Source: Auanema rhodensis
Taxonomy: Eukaryota; Nematoda; Chromadorea; Rhabditida; Rhabditidae
Direction of reading: 5' to 3'
Length of the DNA stretch: 64,000 nucleotides
NCBI GenBank assembly: GCA_964057225.1
Contig: OZ059899.1
Coordinates: forward strand, 2,852,001 to 2,916,000
Part shown: one piece after another, positions 50,001-62,125 of the stretch
Position numbering within the stretch: position 1 is the first letter of the stretch
How the letters are laid out: the number at the start of each line of letters is the position of its first letter
Notes under the pieces: generated by a model
The model's input: only the letters and a program-made list of their open reading frames with translations
The model's database searches: none
Told to the model about the DNA's origin: nothing
Position numbers and translations under genes: made by a program

Positions 50001-50191
50001 GTAGTATAGTGCATTCGATGCGGATTTTTAAGCTGCGTCGATCTGTGTTATCAGATTTGCGCTAGCTTAAAAATGCACCGAGATATCAACTGATATAAGT
50101 TCACACTTATATCCTCGATTTTCACCCTGAAGAATTATTTTTTTCGTTGAATAACATTGTCCATCGTCTTTGCCTTGAAAAATGGAATCTA

Positions 50192-52648
50192 AAAACATCT
50201 ACTTTTTGCTAAATTATTTTGAAATTTTTCGAAAAAATTTTTGTCAAAATGTTTTTGGAAGCAATGTTGAGTGTACATGGAAACTCAACATACACTAATG
50301 CATCATTTTTCAAACGATCATAACTAATTTTTGTATTAAGCGTTTCTCAATGTAGTATAGTGCTTTCGATGCGGATTTTTAAGTTTCGTCGATCTGTGTT
50401 ATCAGATTTGCGCTAGCTTAAAAATGCACCGAGATATCAACTGATATAAGTTCACACTTATATCCTCGATTTTCACCCTGAAGAATTATTTTTTTCGTTG
50501 AATAACATTGTCCATCGTCTTTGCCTTGAAAAATGGAATCTAAAAACATCTACTTTTTGCTAAATTATTTCGAAATTTTTCGAAAAAATTTTTGTCAAAA
50601 TGTTTTTGGAAGCAATGTTGAGTGTACATGGAAACTCAACATACACTAATGCATCATTTTTCAAACGATCATAACTAATTTTTGTATTAAGTTTTTCTCA
50701 ATGTAGTATAGTGCATTCGATGCGGATTTTTAAGCTGCGTCGATCTGTGTTATCAGATTTGCGCTAGCTTAAAAATGCACCGAGATATCAACTGATATAA
50801 GTTCACACTTATATCCTCGATTTTCACCCTGAAGAATTATTTTTTTCGTTGAATAACATTGTCTATCGTCTTTGCCTTGAAAAATGGAATCTAAAAACAT
50901 CTACTTTTTGCTAAATTATTCTGAAATTTTTCAAAAAAATTTTTGTCAAAATGTTTTTGGTAGCAATGTTGAGTGTACATGGAAACTCAACATACACTAA
51001 TGCATCATTTTTCAAACGATCATAACTAATTTTTGTATTAAGCGTTTCTCAATGTAGTATAGTGCATTCGATGCGGATTTTCAAGCTGCGTCGATCTGTG
51101 TTATCAGATTTGCGCTAGCTTAAAAATGCACCGAGATATCAATTGATATAAGTTCACACTTATATCCTCGATTTTCACCCTGAAGAATTATTTTTCTTGT
51201 TGAATAACATTGTCCATCGTCTTTGCCTTGAAAAATGGAATCTAAAAACATCTACTTTTTGCTAAATTATTTTGAAATTTTTGGAAAAAATTTTTGTCAA
51301 AATGTTTTTGGAAGCAATGTTGAGTGTACATGGAAACTCAACATACACTAATGCATCATTTTTCAAACGATCATAACTAATTTTTGTATTAAGCGTTTCT
51401 CAATGTAGTATAGTGCATTCGATGCGGATTTTTAAGCTGCGTCGATCTGTGTTATCAGATTTGCGCTAGCTTAAAAATGCACCGAGATATCAACTGATAT
51501 AAGTTCACACTTATATCCTCGATTTTCACCCTGAAGAATTATTTTTTTCGTTGAATAACATTGTCCATCGTCTTTGCCTTGAAAAATGGAATCTAAAAAC
51601 ATCTACTTTTTGCTAAATTATTTTGAAATTTTTCGAAAAAATTTTTGTCAAAATGTTTTTGGAAGCAATGTTGAGTGTACATGGAAACTCAACATACACT
51701 AATGCATCATTTTTCAAACGATCATAACTAATTTTTGTATTAAGCGTTTCTCAATGTAGTATAGTGCTTTCGATGCGGATTTTTAAGTTTCGTCGATCTG
51801 TGTTATCAGATTTGCGCTAGCTTAAAAATGCACCGAGATATCAACTGATATAAGTTCACACTTATATCCTCGATTTTCACCCTGAAGAATTATTTTTTTC
51901 GTTGAATAACATTGTCCATCGTCTTTGCCTTGAAAAATGGAATCTAAAAACATCTACTTTTTGCTAAATTATTTCGAAATTTTTCGAAAAAATTTTTGTC
52001 AAAATGTTTTTGGAAGCAATGTTGAGTGTACATGGAAACTCAACATACACTAATGCATCATTTTTCAAACGATCATAACTAATTTTTGTATTAAGTTTTT
52101 CTCAATGTAGTATAGTGCATTCGATGCGGATTTTTAAGCTGCGTCGATCTGTGTTATCAGATTTGCGCTAGCTTAAAAATGCACCGAGATATCAACTGAT
52201 ATAAGTTCACACTTATATCCTCGATTTTCACCCTGAAGAATTATTTTTTTCGTTGAATAACATTGTCTATCGTCTTTGCCTTGAAAAATGGAATCTAAAA
52301 ACATCTACTTTTTGCTAAATTATTCTGAAATTTTTCAAAAAAATTTTTGTCAAAATGTTTTTGGTAGCAATGTTGAGTGTACATGGAAACTCAACATACA
52401 CTAATGCATCATTTTTCAAACGATCATAACTAATTTTTGTATTAAGCGTTTCTCAATGTAGTATAGTGCATTCGATGCGGATTTTCAAGCTGCGTCGATC
52501 TGTGTTATCAGATTTGCGCTAGCTTAAAAATGCACCGAGATATCAATTGATATAAGTTCACACTTATATCCTCGATTTTCACCCTGAAGAATTATTTTTC
52601 TTGTTGAATAACATTGTCCATCGTCTTTGCCTTGAAAAATGGAATCTA
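50192..52648. repeat. Four-monomer duplication (M144-146 / M148-150)
   Basis: The order is an aagtttcg monomer with gctttcgatg, C1 with gtctatc, then C2 with ttttcaagctg and gaattatttttcttg, repeating at an offset of 1,404 bp. The fourth monomers, M147 and M151, agree on the left but differ at atcaactg/atcaattg, gtccatc/gtctatc and gaaaaatgg/gtaaaatgg. That places the exchange boundary near internal position 250. Confidence 0.8.
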
Positions 52649-54754
52649 AAAACATCTACTTTTTGCTAAATTATTTTGAAATTTTTGGAAAAAATTTTTG
52701 TCAAAATGTTTTTGGAAGCAATGTTGAGTGTACATGGAAACTCAACATACACTAATGCATCATTTTTCAAACGATCATAACTAATTTTTGTATTAAGCGT
52801 TTCTCAATGTAGTATAGTGCATTCGATGCGGATTTTTAAGCTGCGTCGATCTGTGTTATCAGATTTGCGCTAGCTTAAAAATGCACCGAGATATCAATTG
52901 ATATAAGTTCACACTTATATCCTCGATTTTCACCCTGAAGAATTATTTTTTTCGTTGAATAACATTGTCTATCGTCTTTGCCTTGTAAAATGGAATCTAA
53001 AAACATCTACTTTTTGCTAAATTATTCTGAAATTTTTGGAAAAAATTTTTGTCAAAATGTTTTTGGAAGCAATGTTGAGTGTACATGGAAACTCAACATA
53101 CACTAATGCATCATTTTTCAAACGATCATAACTAATTTTTGTATTAAGCCTTTCTCAATGTAGTATAGTGCATTCGATGCGGATTTTCAAGCTGCGTCGA
53201 TCTGTGTTATCAGATTTGCGCTAACTTAAAAATGCACCGAGATATCAACTGATATAAGTTCACACTTATATCCTCGATTTTCACCCTGAAGAATTATTTT
53301 TTTCGTTGAATAACATTGTCCATCGTCTTTGCCTTGAAAAATGGAATCTAAAAACATCTACTTTTTGCTAAATTATTTTGAAATTTTTCAAAAAAATTTT
53401 TGTCAAAATGTTTTTGGTAGCAATGTTGAGTGTACATGGAAACTCAACATACACTAATGCATCATTTTTCAAACGATCATAACTAATTTTTGTATTAAGC
53501 GTTTCTCAATGTAGTATAGTGCTTTCGATGCGGATTTTTAAGTTTCGTCGATCTGTGTTATCAGATTTGCGCTAGCTTAAAAATGCACCGAGATATCAAT
53601 TGATATAAGTTCACACTTATATCCTCGATTTTCACCCTGAAGAATTATTTTTTTCGTTGAATAACATTGTCCATCGTCTTTGCCTTGAAAAATGGAATCT
53701 AAAAACATCTACTTTTTGCTAAATTATTTTGAAATTTTTGGAAAAAATTTTTGTCAAAATGTTTTTGGAAGCAATGTTGAGTGTACATGGAAACTCAACA
53801 TACACTAATGCATCATTTTTCAAACGATCATAACTAATTTTTGTATTAAGCGTTTCTCAATGTAGTATAGTGCATTCGATGCGGATTTTTAAGCTGCGTC
53901 GATCTGTGCTATCAGATTTGCGCTAGCTTGAAAATGCACCGAGATATCAATTGATATAAGTTCACACTTATATCCTCGATTTTCACCCTGAAGAATTATT
54001 TTTTTCGTTGAATAACATTGTCTATCGTCTTTGCCTTGTAAAATGGAATCTAAAAACATCTACTTTTTGCTAAATTATTCTGAAATTTTTGGAAAAAATT
54101 TTTGTCAAAATGTTTTTGGAAGCAATGTTGAGTGTACATGGAAACTCAACATACACTAATGCATCATTTTTCAAACGATCATAACTAATTTTTGTATTAA
54201 GCCTTTCTCAATGTAGTATAGTGCATTCGATGCGGATTTTCAAGCTGCGTCGATCTGTGTTATCAGATTTGCGCTAACTTAAAAATGCACCGAGATATCA
54301 ACTGATATAAGTTCACACTTATATCCTCGATTTTCACCCTGAAGAATTATTTTTTTCGTTGAATAACATTGTCCATCGTCTTTGCCTTGAAAAATGGAAT
54401 CTAAAAACATCTACTTTTTGCTAAATTATTTTGAAATTTTTCAAAAAAATTTTTGTCAAAATGTTTTTGGTAGCAATGTTGAGTGTACATGGAAACTCAA
54501 CATACACTAATGCATCATTTTTCAAACGATCATAACTAATTTTTGTATTAAGCGTTTCTCAATGTAGTATAGTGCTTTCGATGCGGATTTTTAAGTTTCG
54601 TCGATCTGTGTTATCAGATTTGCGCTAGCTTAAAAATGCACCGAGATATCAATTGATATAAGTTCACACTTATATCCTCGATTTTCACCCTGAAGAATTA
54701 TTTTTTTCGTTGAATAACATTGTCCATCGTCTTTGCCTTGAAAAATGGAATCTA
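52649..54754. repeat. Tandem duplication of three monomers (M151-153 / M154-156)
   Basis: Two adjacent 1,053-bp copies agree at all class markers: ggaaaaaat with ttgtaaaatgg; tattctg, ggaaaaaat, aagcctttc and gcgctaact; then ggtagc with gctttcgatg and aagtttcg. Only two differences were noticed, both in M154: gtgctatcag and cttgaaaatg, near 53909 and 53930. Confidence 0.85.
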
Positions 54755-56158
54755 AAAACATCTACTTTTTGCTAAATTATTTTGAAATTTTTCGAAAAAA
54801 TTTTTGTCAAAATGTTTTTGGAAGCAATGTTGAGTGTACATGGAAACTCAACATACACTAATGCATCATTTTTCAAACGATCATAACTAATTTTTGTATT
54901 AAGTTTTTCTCAATGTAGTATAGTGCATTCGATGCGGATTTTCAAGCTGCGTCGATCTGTGTTATCAGATTTGCGCTAGCTTAAAAATGCACCGAGATAT
55001 CAACTGATATAAGTTCACACTTATATCCTCGATTTTCACCCTGAAGAATTATTTTTTTCGTTGAATAACATTGTCCATCGTCTTTGCCTTGAAAAATGGA
55101 ATCTAAAAACATCTACTTTTTGCTAAATTATTCTGAAATTTTTCAAAAAAATTTTTGTCAAAATGTTTTTGGTAGCAATGTTGAGTGTACATGGAAACTC
55201 AACATACACTAATGCATCATTTTTCAAACGATCATAACTAATTTTTGTATTAAGCGTTTCTCAATGTAGTATAGTGCATTCGATGCGGATTTTTAAGCTG
55301 CGTCGATCTGTGTTATCAGATTTGCGCTAGCTTAAAAATGCACCGAGATATCAACTGATATAAGTTCACACTTATATCCTCGATTTTCACCCTGAAGAAT
55401 TAATTTTCTTGTTGAATAACATTGTCTATCGTCTTTGCCTTGAAAAATGGAATCTAAAAACATCTACTTTTTGCTAAATTATTTTGAAATTTTTGGAAAA
55501 AATTTTTGTCAAAATGTTTTTGGAAGCAATGTTGAGTGTACATGGAAACTCAACATACACTAATGCATCATTTTTCAAACGATCATAACTAATTTTTGTA
55601 TTAAGCGTTTCTCAATGTAGTATAGTGCATTCGATGCGGATTTTTAAGCTGCGTCGATCTGTGTTATCAGATTTGCGCTAGCTTAAAAATGCACCGAGAT
55701 ATCAATTGATATAAGTTCACACTTATATCCTCGATTTTCACCCTGAAGAATTAATTTTTTCGTTGAATAACATTGTCCATCGTCTTTGCCTTGTAAAATG
55801 GAATCTAAAAACATCTACTTTTTGCTAAATTATTCTGAAATTTTTCAAAAAAATTTTTGTCAAAATGTTTTTGGAAGCAATGTTGAGTGTACATGGAAAC
55901 TCAACATACACTAATGCATCATTTTTCAAACGATCATAACTAATTTTTGTATTAAGCGTTTCTCAATGTAGTGTAGTGCATTCGATGCGGATTTTCAAGC
56001 TGCGTCGATCTGTGTTATCAGATTTGCGCTAGCTCAAAAATGCACCGAGATATCAACTGATATAAGTTCACACTTATATCCTCGATTTTCACTCTGAAGA
56101 ATTATTTTTTTCGTTGAATAACATTGTCCATCGTCTTTGCCTTGAAAAATGGAATCTA

Positions 56159-58966
56159 AAAACATCTACTTTTTGCTAAATTATTCTGAAATTTTTCAAA
56201 AAAATTTTTGTCAAAATGTTTTTGGAAGCAATGTTGAGTGTACATGGAAACTCAACATACACTAATGCATCATTTTTCAAACGATCATAACTAATTTTTG
56301 TATTAAGCGTTTCTCAATGTAGTATAGTGCATTCGATGCGGATTTTTAAGCTGCGTCGATCTGTGTTATCAGATTTGCGCTAGCTTAAAAATGCACCGAG
56401 ATATCAACTGATATAAGTTCACACTTATATCCTCGATTTTCACCCTGAAGAATTATTTTTTTCGTTGAATAACATTGTCCATCGTCTTTGCCTTGTAAAA
56501 TGGAATCTAAAAACATCTACTTTTTGCTAAATTATTTTGAAATTTTTGGAAAAAATTTTTGTCAAAATGTTTTTGGTAGCAATGTTGAGTGTACATGGAA
56601 ACTCAACATACACTAATGCATCATTTTTCAAACGATCATAACTAATTTTTGTATTAAGCGTTTCTCAGTGTAGTATAGTGCATTCGATGCGGATTTTTAA
56701 GCTGCGTCGATCTGTGTTATCAGATTTGCGCTAGCTTAAAAATGCACCGAGATATCAACTGATATAAGTTCACACTTATATCCTCGATTTTCACCCTGAA
56801 GAATTAATTTTCTTGTTGAATAACATTGTCTATCGTCTTTGCCTTGAAAAATGGAATCTAAAAACATCTACTTTTTGCTAAATTATTTTGAAATTTTTGG
56901 AAAAAATTTTTGTCAAAATGTTTTTGGAAGCAATGTTGAGTGTACATGGAAACTCAACATACACTAATGCATCATTTTTCAAACGATCATAACTAATTTT
57001 TGTATTAAGCCTTTCTCAATGTAGTATAGTGCATTCGATGCGGATTTTTAAGCTGCGTCGATCTGTGTTATCAGATTTGCGCTAGCTTAAAAATGCACCG
57101 AGATATCAATTGATATAAGTTCACACTTATATCCTCGATTTTCACCCTGAAGAATTATTTTTTTCGTTGAATAACATTGTCTATCGTCTTTGCCTTGTAA
57201 AATGAAATCTAAAAACATCTACTTTTTGCTAAATTATTTTGAAATTTTTGGAAAAAATTTTTGTCAAAATGTTTTTGGAAGCAATGTTGAGTGTACATGG
57301 AAACTCAACATACACTAATGCATCATTTTTCAAACGATCATAACTAATTTTTGTATTAAGCCTTTCTCAATGTAGTGTAGTGCATTCGATGCGGATTTTC
57401 AAGCTGCGTCGATCTGTGTTATCAGATTTGCGCTAGCTTAAAAATGCACCGAGATATCAACTGATATAAGTTCACACTTATATCCTCGATTTTCACTCTG
57501 AAGAATTATTTTTTTCGTTGAATAACATTGTCTATCGTCTTTGCCTTGAAAAATGGAATTTAAAAACATCTACTTTTTGCTAAATTATTCTGAAATTTTT
57601 CAAAAAAATTTTTGTCAAAATGTTTTTGGAAGCAATGTTGAGTGTACATGGAAACTCAACATACACTAATGCATCATTTTTCAAACGATCATAACTAATT
57701 TTTGTATTAAGCGTTTCTCAATGTAGTATAGTGCATTCGATGCGGATTTTTAAGCTGCGTCGATCTGTGTTATCAGATTTGCGCTAGCTTAAAAATGCAC
57801 CGAGATATCAACTGATATAAGTTCACACTTATATCCTCGATTTTCACCCTGAAGAATTATTTTTTTCGTTGAATAACATTGTCCATCGTCTTTGCCTTGT
57901 AAAATGGAATCTAAAAACATCTACTTTTTGCTAAATTATTTTGAAATTTTTGGAAAAAATTTTTGTCAAAATGTTTTTGGTAGCAATGTTGAGTGTACAT
58001 GGAAACTCAACATACACTAATGCATCATTTTTCAAACGATCATAACTAATTTTTGTATTAAGCGTTTCTCAGTGTAGTATAGTGCATTCGATGCGGATTT
58101 TTAAGCTGCGTCGATCTGTGTTATCAGATTTGCGCTAGCTTAAAAATGCACCGAGATATCAACTGATATAAGTTCACACTTATATCCTCGATTTTCACCC
58201 TGAAGAATTAATTTTCTTGTTGAATAACATTGTCTATCGTCTTTGCCTTGAAAAATGGAATCTAAAAACATCTACTTTTTGCTAAATTATTTTGAAATTT
58301 TTGGAAAAAATTTTTGTCAAAATGTTTTTGGAAGCAATGTTGAGTGTACATGGAAACTCAACATACACTAATGCATCATTTTTCAAACGATCATAACTAA
58401 TTTTTGTATTAAGCCTTTCTCAATGTAGTATAGTGCATTCGATGCGGATTTTTAAGCTGCGTCGATCTGTGTTATCAGATTTGCGCTAGCTTAAAAATGC
58501 ACCGAGATATCAATTGATATAAGTTCACACTTATATCCTCGATTTTCACCCTGAAGAATTATTTTTTTCGTTGAATAACATTGTCTATCGTCTTTGCCTT
58601 GTAAAATGAAATCTAAAAACATCTACTTTTTGCTAAATTATTTTGAAATTTTTGGAAAAAATTTTTGTCAAAATGTTTTTGGAAGCAATGTTGAGTGTAC
58701 ATGGAAACTCAACATACACTAATGCATCATTTTTCAAACGATCATAACTAATTTTTGTATTAAGCCTTTCTCAATGTAGTGTAGTGCATTCGATGCGGAT
58801 TTTCAAGCTGCGTCGATCTGTGTTATCAGATTTGCGCTAGCTTAAAAATGCACCGAGATATCAACTGATATAAGTTCACACTTATATCCTCGATTTTCAC
58901 TCTGAAGAATTATTTTTTTCGTTGAATAACATTGTCTATCGTCTTTGCCTTGAAAAATGGAATTTA
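56159..58966. repeat. Tandem duplication of four monomers (M161-164 / M165-168)
   Basis: Two adjacent 1,404-bp copies are apparently identical by eye. Shared rare markers in the same order are ggtagc with ctcagtgtag in M162/M166, aatgaaatct in M163/M167, and gtagtgtag plus cactctg plus gaattt in M164/M168. The lack of noticed differences suggests one of the most recent events in the window. Confidence 0.88.
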
Positions 58967-60019
58967 AAAACATCTACTTTTTGCTAAATTATTCTGAAAT
59001 TTTTCAAAAAAATTTTTGTCAAAATGTTTTTGGAAGCAATGTTGAGTGTACATGGAAACTCAACATACACTAATGCATCATTTTTCAAACGATCATAACT
59101 AATTTTTGTATTAAGCGTTTCTCAATGTAGTATAGTGCATTCGATGCGGATTTTTAAGCTGCGTCGATCTGTGTTATCAGATTTGCGCTAGCTTAAAAAT
59201 GCACCGAGATATCAACTGATATAAGTTCACACTTATATCCTCGATTTTCACTCTGAAGAATTATTTTTTTTGTTGAATAACATTGTCCATCGTCTTTGCC
59301 TTGTAAAATGGAATCTAAAAACATCTACTTTTTGCTAAATTATTTTGAAATTTTTCGAAAAAATTTTTGTCAAAATGTTTTTGGAAGCAATGTTGAGTGT
59401 ACATGGAAACTCAACATACACTAATGCATCATTTTTCAAACGATCATAACTAATTTTTGTATTAAGTTTTTCTCAATGTAGTATAGTGCATTCGATGCGG
59501 ATTTTTAAGCTGCGTCGATCTGTGTTATCAGATTTGCGCTAGCTTAAAAATGCACCGAGATATCAACTGATATAAGTTCACAATTATATCCTCGATTTTC
59601 ACCCTGAAGAATTATTTTTTTCGTTGATTAACATTGTCCATCGTATTTGCCTTAAAAAATGGAATCTAAAAACATCTACTTTTTGCTAAATTATTTTGAA
59701 ATTTTTCGAAAAAATTTTTGTCAAAATGTTTTTGGAAGCAATGTTGAGTGTACATGGAAACTCAACATACACTAATGCATCATTTTTCAAACGATCATAA
59801 CTAATTTTTGTATTAAGCCTTTCTCAATGTAGTATAGTGCATTCGATGCGGATTTTTAAGCTGCGTCGATCTGTGTTATCAGATTTGCGCTAGCTTAAAA
59901 ATGCACCGAGATATCAATTGATATAAGTTCACACTTATATCCTCGATTTTCACCCTGAAGAATTATTTTTTTCGTTGAATAACATTGTCCATCGTCTTTG
60001 CCTTGTAAAATGGAATCTA

Positions 60020-61423
60020 AAAACATCTACTTTTTGCTAAATTATTTTGAACTTTTTGGAAAAAATTTTTGTCAAAATGTTTTTGGAAGCAATGTTGAGT
60101 GTACATGGAAACTCAACATACACTAATGCATCATTTTTCAAACGATCATAACTAATTTTTGTATTAAGCCTTTCTCAATGTAGTATAGTGCATTCGATGC
60201 GGATTTTCAAGCTGCGTCGATCTGTGTTATCAGATTTGCGCTAGCTTAAAAATGCACCGAGATATCAACTGATATAAGTTCACACTTATATCCTCGATTT
60301 TCACCCTGAAGAATTAATTTTCTTGTTGAATAACATTGTCTATCGTCTTTGCCTTGAAAAATGGAATCTAAAAACATCTACTTTTTGCTAAATTATTCTG
60401 AAATTTTTCAAAAAAATTTTTGTCAAAATGTTTTTGGAAGCAATGTTGAGTGTACATGGAAACTCAACATACACTAATGCATCATTTTTCAAACGATCAT
60501 AACTAATTTTTGTATTAAGCCTTTCTCAATGTAGTATAGTGCATTCGATGCGGATTTTTAAGCTGCGTCGATCTGTGTTATCAGATTTGCGCTAGCTTAA
60601 AAATGCACCGAGATATCAATTGATATAAGTTCACACTTATATCCTCGATTTTCACCCTGAAGAATTATTTTTTTCGTTGAATAACATTGTCCATCGTCTT
60701 TGCCTTGTAAAATGGAATCTAAAAACATCTACTTTTTGCTAAATTATTTTGAACTTTTTGGAAAAAATTTTTGTCAAAATGTTTTTGGAAGCAATGTTGA
60801 GTGTACATGGAAACTCAACATACACTAATGCATCATTTTTCAAACGATCATAACTAATTTTTGTATTAAGCCTTTCTCAATGTAGTATAGTGCATTCGAT
60901 GCGGATTTTCAAGCTGCGTCGATCTGTGTTATCAGATTTGCGCTAGCTTAAAAATGCACCGAGATATCAACTGATATAAGTTCACACTTATATCCTCGAT
61001 TTTCACCCTGAAGAATTAATTTTCTTGTTGAATAACATTGTCTATCGTCTTTGCCTTGAAAAATGGAATCTAAAAACATCTACTTTTTGCTAAATTATTC
61101 TGAAATTTTTCAAAAAAATTTTTGTCAAAATGTTTTTGGAAGCAATGTTGAGTGTACATGGAAACTCAACATACACTAATGCATCATTTTTCAAACGATC
61201 ATAACTAATTTTTGTATTAAGCGTTTCTCAATGTAGTATAGTGCATTCGATGCGGATTTTTAAGCTGCGTCGATCTGTGTTATCAGATTTGCGCTAGCTT
61301 AAAAATGCACCGAGATATCAATTGATATAAGTTCACACTTATATCCTCGATTTTCACCCTGAAGAATTATTTTTTTCGTTGATTAACATTGTCCATCGTC
61401 TTTGCCTTGTAAAATGGAATCTA
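60020..61423. repeat. Dimeric duplication (M172-173 / M174-175)
   Basis: Monomers M172 and M174 share the private gaactttttgg (A33C). Each is followed by a tattctg, ggaagc monomer with atcaattg and ttgtaaaatgg. M173 has aagcctttc while M175 has aagcgtttc and gttgattaac, so the 702-bp match ends near internal position 150 of M175. Confidence 0.8.
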
Positions 61424-62125
61424 AAAACATCTACTTTTTGCTAAATTATTTTGAAATTTTTGGAAAAAATTTTTGTCAAAATGTTTTTGGAAGCAATGTT
61501 GAGTGTACATGGAAACTCAACATACACTAATGCATCATTTTTCAAACGATCATAACTAATTTTTGTATTAAGCCTTTCTCAATGTAGTGTAGTGCATTCG
61601 ATGCGGATTTTCAAGCTGCGTCGATCTGTGTTATCAGATTTGCGCTAGCTTAAAAATGCACCGAGATATCAACTGATATAAGTTCACACTTATATCCTCG
61701 ATTTTCACCCTGAAGAATTAATTTTCTTGTTGAATAACATTGTCTATCGTCTTTGCCTTGAAAAATGGAATCTAAAAACATCTACTTTTTGCTAAATTAT
61801 TCTGAAATTTTTCAAAAAAATTTTTGTCAAAATGTTTTTGGAAGCAATGTTGAGTGTACATGGAAACTCAACATACACTAATGCATCATTTTTCAAACGA
61901 TCATAACTAATTTTTGTATTAAGCGTTTCTCAATGTAGTATAGTGCATTCGATGCGGATTTTTAAGCTGCGTCGATCTGTGTTATCAGATTTGCGCTAGC
62001 TTAAAAATGCACCGAGATATCAACTGATATAAGTTCACACTTATATCCTCGATTTTCACTCTGAAGAATTATTTTTTTCGTTGAATAACATTGTCCATCG
62101 TCTTTGCCTTGAAAAATGGAATCTA

